64,000 nt of DNA from Thauera sp. (GCA_017302295.1 JAFLDS010000008.1:64992-128991); one strand, 5' to 3'; shown: positions 45,401-55,299, numbered from the stretch's first letter. Made by a program: numbers and translations. Notes: generated by a model from the sequence alone, not told the origin.

Positions 45401-46017
45401 TGGGGGACCTCCAGGCCGCGCCGCACCGCGGGCCGCGCCGCGATGGCATCGAACCAGCGCTTCACCTCCGGGTAGCGGGCGAGGTCGATGCCTTGCCATT
45501 CGTGACGGGCGATCCAGGGGAAGGTCGCGATGTCGGCGATCGAATAGGCGTCTCCGGCCAGCCAGTCGCGGGTCCGAAGATGCCCGTTCAATACGCCGTA
45601 CAGGCGAATGGCCTCCTTCGAGTAGCGATCGATGGCATAGGGAATGACTTCCGGCGCGAAGCGCAGGAAATGGTGCGCCTGACCCAGCATCGGGCCGATG
45701 CTGCCCATCTGCAGCATCAGCCATTGCAGCGCCTCGTAGCGGGCGCGCGGCTCGGGCGGCAGCAGGCGACCGGTCTTCTCGGCCAAGTAGATCAGGATGG
45801 CACCCGACTCGAAGAGCGTGATCGGCTCGCCACCGGGGCCGTCCTCATCGACGATGACCGGGATCTTGTTGTTGGGATTGAGGGCAAGGAAGGCGGGGTC
45901 GAACTGCTCGTTGCGGGTGATATTGACCTTGCGCACCTCGTAGGGGAGACCGAGCTCCTCGAGCGCTATCGAGATCTTGTGACCGTTGGGAGTTCCCCAG
46001 GTGTGGAGGGTGATCAT
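45397..46017 (-). CDS. Glutathione S-transferase family protein (Nu-like)
   Basis: The 206-residue protein has the thioredoxin-like N-domain with WGTPNGHKISIALEELGLPYE, NPNNKIPVIVD and LFESGAILIYLAE, as in YfcG/YghU disulfide-bond oxidoreductases. It is co-transcribed with the overlapping hydrolase gene. Confidence 0.9.
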   Translation of the reverse strand: MITLHTWGTPNGHKISIALEELGLPYEVRKVNITRNEQFDPAFLALNPNNKIPVIVDEDGPGGEPITLFESGAILIYLAEKTGRLLPPEPRARYEALQWLMLQMGSIGPMLGQAHHFLRFAPEVIPYAIDRYSKEAIRLYGVLNGHLRTRDWLAGDAYSIADIATFPWIARHEWQGIDLARYPEVKRWFDAIAARPAVRRGLEVPQ

Positions 46018-46106
46018 CGTTTTCGGGTTCCGTCGAGGGTGGAGGCTGCGCTTGTCGCGGCGGCGCAGCGCGGTTCTAATTCGTTTTTCCGTGGCCGGGA
46101 CGCGTC

Positions 46107-46304
46107 ATGCTGAAGTGGTTGTTGGTGCTGGTGCTGATCGTGCTCGTGAGCGGACTGATCCAGCCGGGCGTGGCGCACCGGCTGCGCCTGGGCCGGCTGC
46201 CCGGCGATGTCGCATTCCGGTTTCGGGGTCGAGCATATCACTTTCCATTTGCAACCACCGTGCTGCTGTCCCTGATCGCCTGGTTGATTCTGCGGGCGAT
46301 CTGA
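46107..46304 (+). CDS. DUF2905 small membrane protein
   Basis: The 65-residue protein has two hydrophobic segments (LLVLVLIVLVSGLI and TTVLLSLIAWLIL) around RLGRLPGDVAFRFRGR, the DUF2905 signature. It is an inner-membrane protein of unknown role. It is divergent from the GST gene and convergent with cca. Confidence 0.85.
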   Translation: MLKWLLVLVLIVLVSGLIQPGVAHRLRLGRLPGDVAFRFRGRAYHFPFATTVLLSLIAWLILRAI

Positions 46305-46325
46305 AGCGCGCGGCTGCGCGCTGCG

Positions 46326-47597
46326 TCACGCTGACGGCTCATTTGCCGTTCCCTCGCTATCGCGCGGGAACGGCTGCGGACGGGCGAGCGCGCGTACCGC
46401 GGCGATGCGCGCGCCATGCACGGCGGTCGGGATCTGCGCCTTGTCGGCGCAGGAACGGGCGATTGCGCCGGCATCCACTGCCCGGATCGCGCCGACGGCG
46501 GCACGCCAGCGTCCGCCGGCATGCCATTCGCGCTCGCTGGCATCGGTGGTGGGGCCGCGGCCGTGGAAATCAGCTGCGGCTGCGTCGAGCATCAGCAGGA
46601 AGCGCTCGGGTCGGCGCAAGGCGTCGCAGCGTTCGAGGACCTTGACCATCGTTTCCGCGCGCAGGACGTCGGCTTGGCCGAGGATGCCGTGCTCGCGTGC
46701 CAGCATCACCGCGAGGTCGCGGCATTCGGTCGGCGCACGCAGGCGCTCCGATACCACACGCGCGCGCTCGGCGCTCTTCGCCTCGTGGCCGTAATGGTGC
46801 GGCAGGATGTCGGCCGGCGTGTCGGCCTTGCCGAGATCGTGCAGCAGGCAGGCCCAGCGTGCGGCCAGCGGCAGATGCTCCGCGGCGGCGCGATCGATGA
46901 CCATCATCACGTGTTCGCCGGTGTCGATCTCGGGATGGTGCTGCGCGGGTTGCGGCACGCCGAAGAGGTTCTCCACCTCGGGCAGGATGTGCGCCAGCGC
47001 GCCGCACTCGCGCAGCACCCGGATCATGCGCGAAGGGTGCGACTCCATCAGGCCGCGGGCGAACTCCTGCCACACCCGTTCCGCGACGAGGTGGTCGACC
47101 TCGCCCAGTGCGACCATTCGGCGCATCAGCGCCAGAGTCTCGGGGGCGATGCGGAAGTCGGTGAAGCGGGCGGCGAAACGCGCCACCCGGAGGATGCGCA
47201 GCGGATCTTCGGCGAAGGCGGGCGAGACGTGGCGAAAGACCTTGTCCCGCAGATCGGCGAGGCCGCCGTAAGGATCGATCAGCGCGCCGTCCTCGTCGCG
47301 GGCGATGGCATTGATCGTCAGGTCGCGGCGGGCGAGGTCCTCCTCCAGCGTGACTTCCGGTGCGGCGTAGCAGACGAAGCCGGTGTAGCCGTTGCCGCTC
47401 TTGCGTTCGGTACGTGCGAGCGCGTATTCCTCGCTGGTCGCAGGGTGCAGGAACACCGGGAAGTCCTTGCCCACAGGGCGGAAACCCCGTGCCAGCATGT
47501 CTTCGGGGGAACTGCCGACCACGACCCAGTCGCGGTCCTTGACCGGCAGTCCGAGCAGGGCGTCGCGCACCGCCCCGCCGACGATGTAGGCGCGCAT
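46326..47597 (-). CDS. cca: Multifunctional CCA tRNA nucleotidyltransferase/phosphohydrolase
   Basis: The 423-residue protein has the class II nucleotidyltransferase head (GGAVRDALLGLPVKDRDWVVVG), the neck (RRDLTINAIARDEDGALIDPYGG, DPLRILRVARFAARF) and a C-terminal HD domain (CLLHDLGKADTP). It adds CCA to tRNA 3' ends. The HD part marks the long gammaproteobacterial/betaproteobacterial form. It begins at the GST stop with an overlap of one base. Confidence 0.95.
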   Translation of the reverse strand: MRAYIVGGAVRDALLGLPVKDRDWVVVGSSPEDMLARGFRPVGKDFPVFLHPATSEEYALARTERKSGNGYTGFVCYAAPEVTLEEDLARRDLTINAIARDEDGALIDPYGGLADLRDKVFRHVSPAFAEDPLRILRVARFAARFTDFRIAPETLALMRRMVALGEVDHLVAERVWQEFARGLMESHPSRMIRVLRECGALAHILPEVENLFGVPQPAQHHPEIDTGEHVMMVIDRAAAEHLPLAARWACLLHDLGKADTPADILPHHYGHEAKSAERARVVSERLRAPTECRDLAVMLAREHGILGQADVLRAETMVKVLERCDALRRPERFLLMLDAAAADFHGRGPTTDASEREWHAGGRWRAAVGAIRAVDAGAIARSCADKAQIPTAVHGARIAAVRALARPQPFPRDSEGTANEPSA

Positions 47598-48241
47598 CAG
47601 CCGTAGAGGTCTTCGGCCGGGATGGCTTCGGTCTCGGCCAGCGCGGCGGCTTCCCAGTCCTTCATGTGTGGATTGGCCAGCATCGTGGCGAGGTATTCGC
47701 CGGCGGCGCCGTCGGGCTTCACGCCATAGGTCTTGAAGCGGAAGCAGACCGGGGCGAAGGCTGCGTCAGCGAGGCTGAAGCTGCCGAACAGGTAGGGACC
47801 GCCGCTGCCGAAGCGGTGGCGGCAATCCTTCCAGATCGCGGCGATGCGCGCGATCTCGGCGTCCACTTCCGGCGTGCGGCCGTGGCCGGTGTAGTCCTTG
47901 CGGATGTTCATCGACATCTTGCTGCGCAGGTTGTGGAAGCCGGAGTGCATCTCCGCGGTTACGGCCCGCGCGACCGCACGCGCAGCGACGTCCTGCGGCA
48001 GCAGCTGCGGCGCCTTCTCGGCGAGGTATTCGCCGATCGCCAGCGAGTCCCAGACCGCGAGGCCATGGTCGATCAGGCAGGGCACCTTGCCGGACGGCGA
48101 GTGCGACAGGATGCGTTCGCGGCTGCCCGGGATGAACAGCGGGATGCGGATCTCCTCGAAGGTGAAGCCGCCTGCGCGCGCGGCAATCCAGGCGCGCAGC
48201 GACCAGGACGAGTAGTTCTTGTTGCCGATGATCAGCTTCAT
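47597..48241 (-). CDS. Glutathione S-transferase family protein
   Basis: The 214-residue protein starts MKLIIGNKNYSSWSLRAWIAAR, with SPSGKVPCLIDHGLAVWDSLAIGEYLAE for glutathione binding and an all-helical C-domain. It belongs to the YfcF-like group. It overlaps the cca start by one base and is likely in the same transcript. Confidence 0.9.
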   Translation of the reverse strand: MKLIIGNKNYSSWSLRAWIAARAGGFTFEEIRIPLFIPGSRERILSHSPSGKVPCLIDHGLAVWDSLAIGEYLAEKAPQLLPQDVAARAVARAVTAEMHSGFHNLRSKMSMNIRKDYTGHGRTPEVDAEIARIAAIWKDCRHRFGSGGPYLFGSFSLADAAFAPVCFRFKTYGVKPDGAAGEYLATMLANPHMKDWEAAALAETEAIPAEDLYG

Positions 48242-48286
48242 CGCGGACTCCGTGACAGGTGGGACGGGAAGGGATGCGCCCGGCGC

Positions 48287-49255
48287 TCAGCGCCGCGCGT
48301 GGCGACGGAAGGGATAGTACCGTGCGCGGGACGATTTAGCGCCCAGCCAGGACGGCACCACCGCTTCCAGCGGCGTCGGGTGCAGGCCGAAAGGCAAGGG
48401 CGCGCCGCTGGCAATGTTGGGGGCGCGCATCGAGCGCACGTTGTCGCGGCTCATCAGTGGCTGTGGCGCCAGTTCCATCAGCCGCGCCTGGAGCATGCCC
48501 AGCGCTTCGCACAGCGGGATGATCGGGCGCGGGCAACCGACCAGCGCCGAAACGTATTCGACGAGCTGGCGCAGCGTATAGACGGTGGGGCCGGCGAGCT
48601 CGAAGATCTGCCCGGCAGACCCCGGGTCTTGCAGGCAGCGGAACACGACTTCGGCCACGTCCTCCACATAGACGGGCTGGAACTGCGCGCGCGCGCCGGC
48701 CAGCGGCAGCACCGGAAAGCTGCGGGCGAGGCCGGCGAAAAGGTTGAGGAAGCTGTCGCCGCGACCGAAGATCACCGAGGGGCGCAGGATGGTCCACGCC
48801 AGGTCGGCGCCGGTCGAGCGGATCGCCGCCTCGCCGGCCGCCTTCGAGCGCTGGTACTCGGACGGGCCGTCGACGTCGGCGCCGAGCGCGCTGATGTGCA
48901 CCAGACGGCTGACCCCGGCGGCGCGACAGGCGGCGACGATCTTCTTTGGTAGCTCGACATGGGCGCGAGCGAAATCGGGACCGTAGGGAGCGCCCGAGCG
49001 CGAGTGCAGCACGCCGACCAGGCTGACGACCGCGTCCGCGCCGGCAAACAGGCGCTCGAGCGTGGCCGGATCATGCACGTCGGCCTCGACGACCTGGGCA
49101 TTGGGCAGCAGCAGCATGTGGCCGGCACGGCTGCGGCGGCGGGTGGGGATCAGCACTTCGATCCCGGCTTCGCACAACCGGTTGGCGATGGCGCTGCCGA
49201 CGAAGCCGGAGCCGCCGATGAGGACGATACGTTTCGGTTTCATGGAGGGTCTCAT
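48287..49255 (-). CDS. NDUFA9-like NAD(P)-binding protein
   Basis: The protein (318-322 residues) has the atypical SDR fold with GGSGFVGSAIANRLCEAG and VSLVGVLHSRSG, HISALGADVDGPSEYQRSKAAGE and RPSVIFGRGDSFLNLFAGL, the pattern of complex I NDUFA9 relatives. ATG 49255 overlaps the slt stop (ATGA); ATG 49243 is also possible. In bacteria the role is uncertain; it may act on quinones or lipids. Confidence 0.87.
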   Translation of the reverse strand: MRPSMKPKRIVLIGGSGFVGSAIANRLCEAGIEVLIPTRRRSRAGHMLLLPNAQVVEADVHDPATLERLFAGADAVVSLVGVLHSRSGAPYGPDFARAHVELPKKIVAACRAAGVSRLVHISALGADVDGPSEYQRSKAAGEAAIRSTGADLAWTILRPSVIFGRGDSFLNLFAGLARSFPVLPLAGARAQFQPVYVEDVAEVVFRCLQDPGSAGQIFELAGPTVYTLRQLVEYVSALVGCPRPIIPLCEALGMLQARLMELAPQPLMSRDNVRSMRAPNIASGAPLPFGLHPTPLEAVVPSWLGAKSSRARYYPFRRHARR

Positions 49256-51195
49256 TCGTTGGGAAAGACGGTGCTGTCGAACGAGCGCGGACCGATGGTG
49301 CCGAGCCGCGCCTTCAACGACTGCGGTCGCTTCTCCAGCATCGCGGCGTAGATCACCGTGTTGGCCATGACCTTGCGCACATAGTCACGCGTCTCGTCAA
49401 AGGGGATGGTCTCGGCGTAGATCGCGCCTTCCAGCGGCTTGTCGTCGCGCCAGCGGCGTGCCCGGCCCGGACCGGCGTTGTAGCCGGCGCTGGCGAGCAC
49501 GGGGTGGTTGTCGAGGCCTTCAAGTATCAGGCGCATGTAGCTGGTGCCAAGCAGCACGTTGGTTTCCGGTTCGCCCAGGCGGCCGGGATGGTAGTCGCGC
49601 AGCCCGATCTTGTTGGCGACCCACTTGCCGGTGGCGGGCATCACCTGCATCAGGCCCTGCGCGCCGACACTGGAGCGTGCCGGGATCACGAAGCGGCTCT
49701 CCTGCCGCATCAGGCCATAGACCCAGCTCATGTCCAGCCCCTGGCTGTGCACCTGCGGCTCGATGATGTCGCGATAGGGCGTGAGGTAGCGCAGCTCGAA
49801 GTTGGCGTTGGGGCTCGAGCGTTCGGCAGTGTTGATCGCGCGATCGTAGATATCGTGCCGGAGCGCCAGCCGCGCCGCGGCGGCAGCGAAGCCGTCGTCC
49901 CGGCCGCGCAGGGCCCAGTTCCATTCGCGCACCCCTTCGGTGCGCATGTCGAGGCGGAACAGCGCCAGCGCGCGCACCAGGCCGGGATCGGTTTCGGCCT
50001 GGCGCAGGTGCTCGGCGGTCGCCGCATCACCCGCTGGGGGCGGCGCGAAGGGGCGGCCGAGCTCTTCGGCGGCGAGGATGCCGTAAAAGTGCGGTTCTCC
50101 GGCAATGCGCGCGTAAAGGGCTTCCGCCTCGTTGCGCTTGCGTTCGGCAGCCAAAGCCCGGCCCAGCCAGTAAGTCCATTCCGGCTGCTCGCGCTCGCTC
50201 CCCGGCATCGCCTCGATGGCCTCGCGCACCGCCGGCCAGTCCATGGCGCGCAATGCGCTGCGCACGCGCCAGGCGCGTTGCGCTGCGCTCATCGGCACCT
50301 TGCCGGCGGCGCGGAACCAGTCGTGGGCCTCCGGCATCTGGTCGAGTGCGCCCTGCCAGCCGAGCACGGCGTAGGCATAGGCGCGGTCGTTGCCGTCGAG
50401 CCGGTCCTGGATGCGCAGCAGCCGCATGTGGGCGGCGCGTGCGTCATCGCGGGCGAGGCGTGCAAGCGCGGCGAGCGCCTGCTCGCGTCCGGCGCGCGTT
50501 ACCGAGAAGTTGGCCGGCAGGCGGTCGAGGAACTGCGCCGGCGATCGCACCGCCTGATCGAAGTCGCCGATGGCAGGCATGCCGGAGGGCAGCCAGGTGA
50601 GCGTCGCGCGCGCGCTCGACGGGTTGCGGCCTTCGGTCTGGCGGCGGATGCGCCACCAGACCTCGTCTTCGCCGACGAGGCCGAGCTCCACCGCGGCGCG
50701 CAGGACGGGCTCGCAACTGGCCGGACTATCGACCAGCTCGGCCCATTGGGCGGCCACCTCGGCGAGGACGCTGCGATCGCCGCTCATCAGGCGCGCGGTG
50801 CGGGCGTGGCAGCGCAGTTCCGCATCGGGCGCCTGCAGATCGGCATAGAGCTGGTTGAAGCCCGCCCAGTCGCCGTCCTTGGCCAGACGGCGCAGCCAGT
50901 CTCCGCGCAGGCGCTCGGCGAGGTGGCTGCCGGCCTCGGTCACGAGGAACGCGGCGAGCTCGGCCGCGGGCGGCGCATCGGGCCGTGCGAGTTTGTTCGT
51001 CAGCAGCCAGTAACGCACATAGGGGTCCAGCACATGACCGTCGGCATTGCCGGCGAGACGCTCCAGCGCGTTGCGGTCGCCGCCGCGCAGCGCGTCGCGG
51101 GCGGCCAGGATGCGGCCATCGCCGACCTGCCCCATGGCCCCGCCGGACAGCAGCAGCCCGGCTGCCATGAACGCTGCCCACAAGCTCTTCTTCAT
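49252..51195 (-). CDS. slt: Soluble lytic murein transglycosylase
   Basis: The 647-residue protein has a signal peptide (LWAAFMAAGLLLSGGAMG). A long alpha-helical superhelix of repeats follows, with GDWAGFNQLYADL and AMDWPAVREAIEAMPG. A C-terminal lysozyme-like domain has catalytic E499 in RQESRF, then GAQGLMQVMP and ASAGYNAGPGR. It cleaves peptidoglycan in the periplasm. It overlaps the NDUFA9-like gene. Confidence 0.95.
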   Translation of the reverse strand: MKKSLWAAFMAAGLLLSGGAMGQVGDGRILAARDALRGGDRNALERLAGNADGHVLDPYVRYWLLTNKLARPDAPPAAELAAFLVTEAGSHLAERLRGDWLRRLAKDGDWAGFNQLYADLQAPDAELRCHARTARLMSGDRSVLAEVAAQWAELVDSPASCEPVLRAAVELGLVGEDEVWWRIRRQTEGRNPSSARATLTWLPSGMPAIGDFDQAVRSPAQFLDRLPANFSVTRAGREQALAALARLARDDARAAHMRLLRIQDRLDGNDRAYAYAVLGWQGALDQMPEAHDWFRAAGKVPMSAAQRAWRVRSALRAMDWPAVREAIEAMPGSEREQPEWTYWLGRALAAERKRNEAEALYARIAGEPHFYGILAAEELGRPFAPPPAGDAATAEHLRQAETDPGLVRALALFRLDMRTEGVREWNWALRGRDDGFAAAAARLALRHDIYDRAINTAERSSPNANFELRYLTPYRDIIEPQVHSQGLDMSWVYGLMRQESRFVIPARSSVGAQGLMQVMPATGKWVANKIGLRDYHPGRLGEPETNVLLGTSYMRLILEGLDNHPVLASAGYNAGPGRARRWRDDKPLEGAIYAETIPFDETRDYVRKVMANTVIYAAMLEKRPQSLKARLGTIGPRSFDSTVFPNE

Positions 51196-51234
51196 GCCTT
51201 AACATCCTTTCGAACAGCAACCAAACATACCACA

Positions 51235-51840
51235 GTGATCAAGCATAATTCCGCTTCGGCACCGGCTTCCGAGATCGAATTGCTGCGCCGCACGATACGC
51301 AACCATGCGCTCGCCGCGAGACAGGCCCTGAGCGAGGGCGAGCGTGCGGATCTGACGGCGTGCCTGGCGTGCCATCTGGAGGGCTTGCTGGCGCAGCTGG
51401 CTCCGGGCGTGCTGGGTTTTTGCTGGCCGTATCGCGCCGAACCGGATCTGCGCGATTGCGTCGTGCGCTGGCTGGCGGGCGATGCCTCGCGGGTGGCGAC
51501 GCTACCGGTGGTGATCGACAAGGGCGAGGCAATGGCGTTCCGCCAGTGGACGCCGGCCACGCCGATGCAACCGGACCGCCACGGCATTCCGCATCCTGTC
51601 GATGGTCCCTTCATCGTCCCCGAGGTTGTGCTGGTGCCCTTGAACGCCTTCGATCGCTGCGGCTACCGGCTCGGCTACGGTGGCGGTTATTTCGATCGCA
51701 CGCTGGCGCGCCTGCGTCCGCTCGCGGTCGGGGTGGGCTTCGAGGTGGGCCGGGTCGACAGCGTGCTGCCGCAGCCCCACGACATCCCGATGGACTGGGT
51801 GGTCACCGAGGGTGGCGCCGCGCGGGCCGCCGCGAGCTGA
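51235..51840 (+). CDS. 5-formyltetrahydrofolate cyclo-ligase
   Basis: The 201-residue protein starts at GTG 51235 and has RNHALAARQALS and, at the C-terminus, the folate/ATP loop GYRLGYGGGYFDRTLARL. It converts 5-formyl-THF to 5,10-methenyl-THF with ATP. The much longer open frame upstream is antisense to slt and is not real. Confidence 0.93.
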   Translation: MIKHNSASAPASEIELLRRTIRNHALAARQALSEGERADLTACLACHLEGLLAQLAPGVLGFCWPYRAEPDLRDCVVRWLAGDASRVATLPVVIDKGEAMAFRQWTPATPMQPDRHGIPHPVDGPFIVPEVVLVPLNAFDRCGYRLGYGGGYFDRTLARLRPLAVGVGFEVGRVDSVLPQPHDIPMDWVVTEGGAARAAAS

Positions 51841-51855
51841 GCGGCCGCGCGGCGA

Positions 51856-53373
51856 TCAGCCCAGGAACATGCGGTACGCGGGGTTGTCCGTTTCAGCGAC
51901 GTAGTCGTAGCCGAGCTGACGCAGGAAGTCCTCGAACGCCGCCTTGTCCCCGGGCGGGACCTGCATACCGACGAGCACGCGGCCGAAGTCCGAGCCATGG
52001 TTGCGGTAATGGAACAGCGAAATGTTCCAGTCCGAGCGCAGGCGGGTGAGAAAGTGCATCAGCGCGCCGGGACGCTCCGGGAACACGAAGCGGTAGACCT
52101 GTTCGTTGTCGACCTGCGGTGAGTGGCCGCCGACCATGTAGCGCACGTGGGTCTTGGCCAGCTCATCGTCGGTGAGGTCGATTGCCGGCAGCTCGTGCCG
52201 GCCGAGCATGTCTACGAGCTTGCCGGCTTCGCTGCGGTTGTGCACGGTGACGCCGACGAAGATGTGGGCGCGTTGCGGATCGGCGTAGCGGTAGTTGAAC
52301 TCGGTGATGTTGCGGTTGCCAAGCACGCCGATGAACTTGCGGAACGAGCCCGGCTTCTCGGGGATCGTCACCGCGAGCACGGCTTCGCGCTGCTCGCCCA
52401 GCTCCGCCCGCTCGGCGACGAAGCGCAGGCGATCGAAGTTCATGTTCGCGCCCGAGGCGATCGCCACCAGGTGCTTGTCGCGCAGCTTGTGGCGCTTGGC
52501 GTATTCCTTGGCGCCCGCCACGGCGAGCGCACCCGCCGGTTCGAGGATGGAGCGCGTGTCCTCGAACACGTCCTTGATCGCGGCGCAGATCGCGTCGTTG
52601 TCGACCACGATCATCTCATCCACATATTGCTGGCACAGGCGGAAGGTCTCGGCGCCCACTTCCTTCACCGCCGCGCCGTCGGCGAAGATTCCGACCTGCT
52701 CGAGCGCGACGCGCCGGCCCTCGGCCAGCGAGCGCGTCATCGCATCGGCGTCGACCGCCTCGACGCCGATGATCTTCGTTTCCGGGCGCAGGCGCTTGAT
52801 GTAGGCCGCGACGCCGGCGATCAGCCCGCCGCCGCCGACGCAGCAGAACACCGCGTGGATGGGTTGCGGATGCGCGCGCAGGATCTCCATGCCGATGGTG
52901 CCCTGGCCAGCGATCACGTCCGGGTCGTCGAAAGGATGGACGAAGGTCAGCTTCTCGACCTTCTCCAGCTCGAGCGCGTGCGCGTAGGCGTCGGAAAAGG
53001 ACTCCCCGGCGAGCACGACTTCGCCGCCGCGCGACGCCACCGCGTCGACCTTGATCTGCGGCGTGGTGCTCGGCATCACGATCACCGCCCGCACGCCCAG
53101 CTTCTGCGCGGACAGGGCCACGCCCTGGGCATGGTTGCCGGCCGAGGCGCAGATCACGCCGCGCTTGAGTGCCTGCGGCGACATCTTCACCATCTTGTTG
53201 TAAGCGCCGCGGATCTTGAAGCTGAACACCGGCTGCATGTCCTCGCGCTTCAGGTACACGCGGTTGTGGATGCGGGCGGAGAGGTTGGTGGCGAGGTCGA
53301 GGGGAGTTTCCTCGGCCACGTCACACACCTGGGCGTTGAGGATGCGTTCCAGGTAGTCCGGTGTGGCGGTCAT
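51856..53373 (-). CDS. ilvA: Threonine ammonia-lyase, biosynthetic
   Basis: The 505-residue PLP enzyme has the lysine K53 in YLKREDMQPVFSFKIRGAY and the phosphate-binding loop CCVGGGGLIAG. Two C-terminal ACT-type domains (from about 325) can bind isoleucine for feedback control. It makes 2-oxobutanoate for isoleucine synthesis. It converges with the cyclo-ligase. Confidence 0.96.
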   Translation of the reverse strand: MTATPDYLERILNAQVCDVAEETPLDLATNLSARIHNRVYLKREDMQPVFSFKIRGAYNKMVKMSPQALKRGVICASAGNHAQGVALSAQKLGVRAVIVMPSTTPQIKVDAVASRGGEVVLAGESFSDAYAHALELEKVEKLTFVHPFDDPDVIAGQGTIGMEILRAHPQPIHAVFCCVGGGGLIAGVAAYIKRLRPETKIIGVEAVDADAMTRSLAEGRRVALEQVGIFADGAAVKEVGAETFRLCQQYVDEMIVVDNDAICAAIKDVFEDTRSILEPAGALAVAGAKEYAKRHKLRDKHLVAIASGANMNFDRLRFVAERAELGEQREAVLAVTIPEKPGSFRKFIGVLGNRNITEFNYRYADPQRAHIFVGVTVHNRSEAGKLVDMLGRHELPAIDLTDDELAKTHVRYMVGGHSPQVDNEQVYRFVFPERPGALMHFLTRLRSDWNISLFHYRNHGSDFGRVLVGMQVPPGDKAAFEDFLRQLGYDYVAETDNPAYRMFLG

Positions 53374-53440
53374 GATCGCTGATGCTCGGCGGTAAAGATT
53401 CCGAGGGTATCAGCCGGTGCGGCACTGCGGCAAGGCGCGC

Positions 53441-54382
53441 TCAGGTCGTGCCGTCCGCGCCCTGAAGCAGCCGGCTCTGGCGTTCGATGAATTCCTGCGT
53501 CGAGTCGATGCCGCGCAACTGCAGGATGGTCGAGCGCACCGCCGTCTCCAGCAGCACGGCGAGGTTGCGTCCGGCGGCCACTGGCAGCACCACGCGATGA
53601 AAGGGGACCCCCAGCACCGCCTGGGTTTCCTGATGCATCGGCAGGCGCAGCGGATCGTTGGTGCCGGGCTGGCGGCGTTCGAGGTGAGCGATCAGGCGCA
53701 GGCGCATCTTGCGCCGGCAGGCCGTCTCGCCAAAGACGGTGCGGATGTTCACGATGCCCAGTCCGCGCACCTCGATGAAGTCCTGCAGCATCTCGGGGCA
53801 GCGGCCTTCGAGCACGGTGGGGGCGATACGGGCGAATTCGACGACGTCATCGGCCACCAGGCCGTGGCCGCGCGAGATCAGCTCCAGCGCGAGCTCGGAC
53901 TTGCCGGCGCCCGAGTCGCCGGTGATCAGCACGCCGATGCCGAGCACGTCCATGAACACGCCGTGCAGCGAGATGCGCTCGGCCAGCTGGCGCGCCAGGT
54001 ACAGGCGCAGCTGATCGATGATGCTCGCCGAGGGCTGGGGCGTCGTGAGCAGCGCGACGTCATGGGCCTGACAGCAGTCGAGCACGATGGCCGAGGGATC
54101 GCAGCCGTCGGCGACGATGATCGCCGGGGGGCGCGCGCCGAGGATCTCGTTGAGATGGTGGAGCAGCTTGTCGCTCGACTGGCGGCGTGCCCAAGCCAGC
54201 TCCGCGGCGCCGAGGATCTGCAGCCGTGCCGGATGGATGAGGTTGAGATGCCCGACAAGGTCGGCACCCCAGATGGCTTCGTCCGAAACCGAAAGCAGGG
54301 CGTCGAGGTGCCCGCTCAGATGGGAGAGCTGCAGCCGTTCACGCTGCGCGTCAAACAGCCGCGCGAGGCTGATCTGGCGCAT
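53441..54382 (-). CDS. hprK: HPr kinase/phosphorylase
   Basis: The 313-residue protein has Walker A GDSGAGKS (155-162), the LALELISRGHGLVADDVVE catalytic region and RGLGIVNIRTVFGETA, the HprK signature. It phosphorylates HPr on serine in a regulatory PTS. It overlaps ptsN by 32 bp, the usual betaproteobacterial order. Confidence 0.95.
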   Translation of the reverse strand: MRQISLARLFDAQRERLQLSHLSGHLDALLSVSDEAIWGADLVGHLNLIHPARLQILGAAELAWARRQSSDKLLHHLNEILGARPPAIIVADGCDPSAIVLDCCQAHDVALLTTPQPSASIIDQLRLYLARQLAERISLHGVFMDVLGIGVLITGDSGAGKSELALELISRGHGLVADDVVEFARIAPTVLEGRCPEMLQDFIEVRGLGIVNIRTVFGETACRRKMRLRLIAHLERRQPGTNDPLRLPMHQETQAVLGVPFHRVVLPVAAGRNLAVLLETAVRSTILQLRGIDSTQEFIERQSRLLQGADGTT

Positions 54383-54836
54383 CGGGCCCCCAGGTGGAGA
54401 ACAGGGTGTGCAAACCGGAGGCGTCGGGCGCCGCCAGCAGCTCCTCGCGGAAGTTGCGATCGCTGAACATCTGTGCGAGTTCGGAGAGCAGCTGGAGGTG
54501 GGTCTCGTTGGCCTGTTCGGGCACCAGGAGCACGAAGACGAGATTCACCGGCCGGCCGTCGGGGGCATCGAACTGCACGGGCGTGCTCAGCCGCAGGAAG
54601 GCGCCTGCAGCTTCCTTGAGACCTTTGATGCGCCCGTGCGGAATGGCCACGCCCTGGCCGAGGCCGGTAGAGCCCAGGCGCTCGCGCGCGAACAGGCTGT
54701 CGAAGACGGTGCTGCGCGCGATGCCCTGGTTGTTCTCGAACAGAAGTCCCGCCTGCTCGAAAACGCGCTTCTTGCTGCTCGCATCGAGATCGGCGACCAC
54801 GTTGGAGAGTGGCAGGAGTCTTGAGATGAGGCTCAT
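54351..54836 (-). CDS. ptsN: PTS IIA-like nitrogen regulatory protein
   Basis: The 161-residue EIIA-Ntr protein has the phosphorylated H67 in GVAIPHGRIKGLKEA and VNLVFVLLVPEQANETHLQLLSELA. It links carbon/nitrogen state to transport and potassium control. It lies between hpf and hprK. Confidence 0.94.
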   Translation of the reverse strand: MSLISRLLPLSNVVADLDASSKKRVFEQAGLLFENNQGIARSTVFDSLFARERLGSTGLGQGVAIPHGRIKGLKEAAGAFLRLSTPVQFDAPDGRPVNLVFVLLVPEQANETHLQLLSELAQMFSDRNFREELLAAPDASGLHTLFSTWGPDAPDQPRAAV

Positions 54837-54975
54837 GTTCTGTGGGCTGTCGCACCGCCCGGGGCGCGTTCGCGGCCCAGGGTGCGCTGGCGGTTCGGGG
54901 TGAGGAGCAGGCGCATCGGGAAATCGCGCGCATTATAGCCCCACCCCGTCGGGTAGGTCGGAGGAGCGCTGTGCG

Positions 54976-55299
54976 TCAGGCTTCAGGGCTCTGATGCTTC
55001 AGCGAGTCGTGGTGGTGATCGTTCTGCTTCTGCTTGTACTTCTGCACCTGACGGTCGAGCTTGTCTGCCATCGCATCGATCGCCGCATAGAGGTCATTGT
55101 CGTCACTCTCGACGAAGATGTCCTTGCCGCGCACGTGCACGGTGACTTCGGCTTTCTGCTTCAGCTTCTCTACCGACAGGATGACGCTCACGCTGGTCAC
55201 GTTGTCGAAGTGGCGCACGACGCGGTCCAGCTTGGCGGACACGTAATCGCGAATCGCGGGGGTGACATCGATGTGGCGTCCGGTGATGGTGAGATTCAT
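54976..55299 (-). CDS. hpf: Ribosome hibernation-promoting factor, short form
   Basis: The 107-residue protein starts MNLTITGRHIDVTPAIRDYV and has the HPF beta-alpha fold with a KQKAEVTVHVRGKDIFVESDD middle and a His-rich tail. It stabilises inactive 70S dimers. The ATG at 55299 has GAGGAG upstream. It follows rpoN by 19 bp. Confidence 0.94.
   Translation of the reverse strand: MNLTITGRHIDVTPAIRDYVSAKLDRVVRHFDNVTSVSVILSVEKLKQKAEVTVHVRGKDIFVESDDNDLYAAIDAMADKLDRQVQKYKQKQNDHHHDSLKHQSPEA

Noticed and set aside
46416-47606. 396-codon plus-strand ORF
   Set aside because: It is antisense to cca, whose motifs are complete.
49504-51234. Long N-terminal extension of the 5-FTHF cyclo-ligase frame
   Set aside because: It is antisense to slt; the real gene starts at the GTG at 51235.
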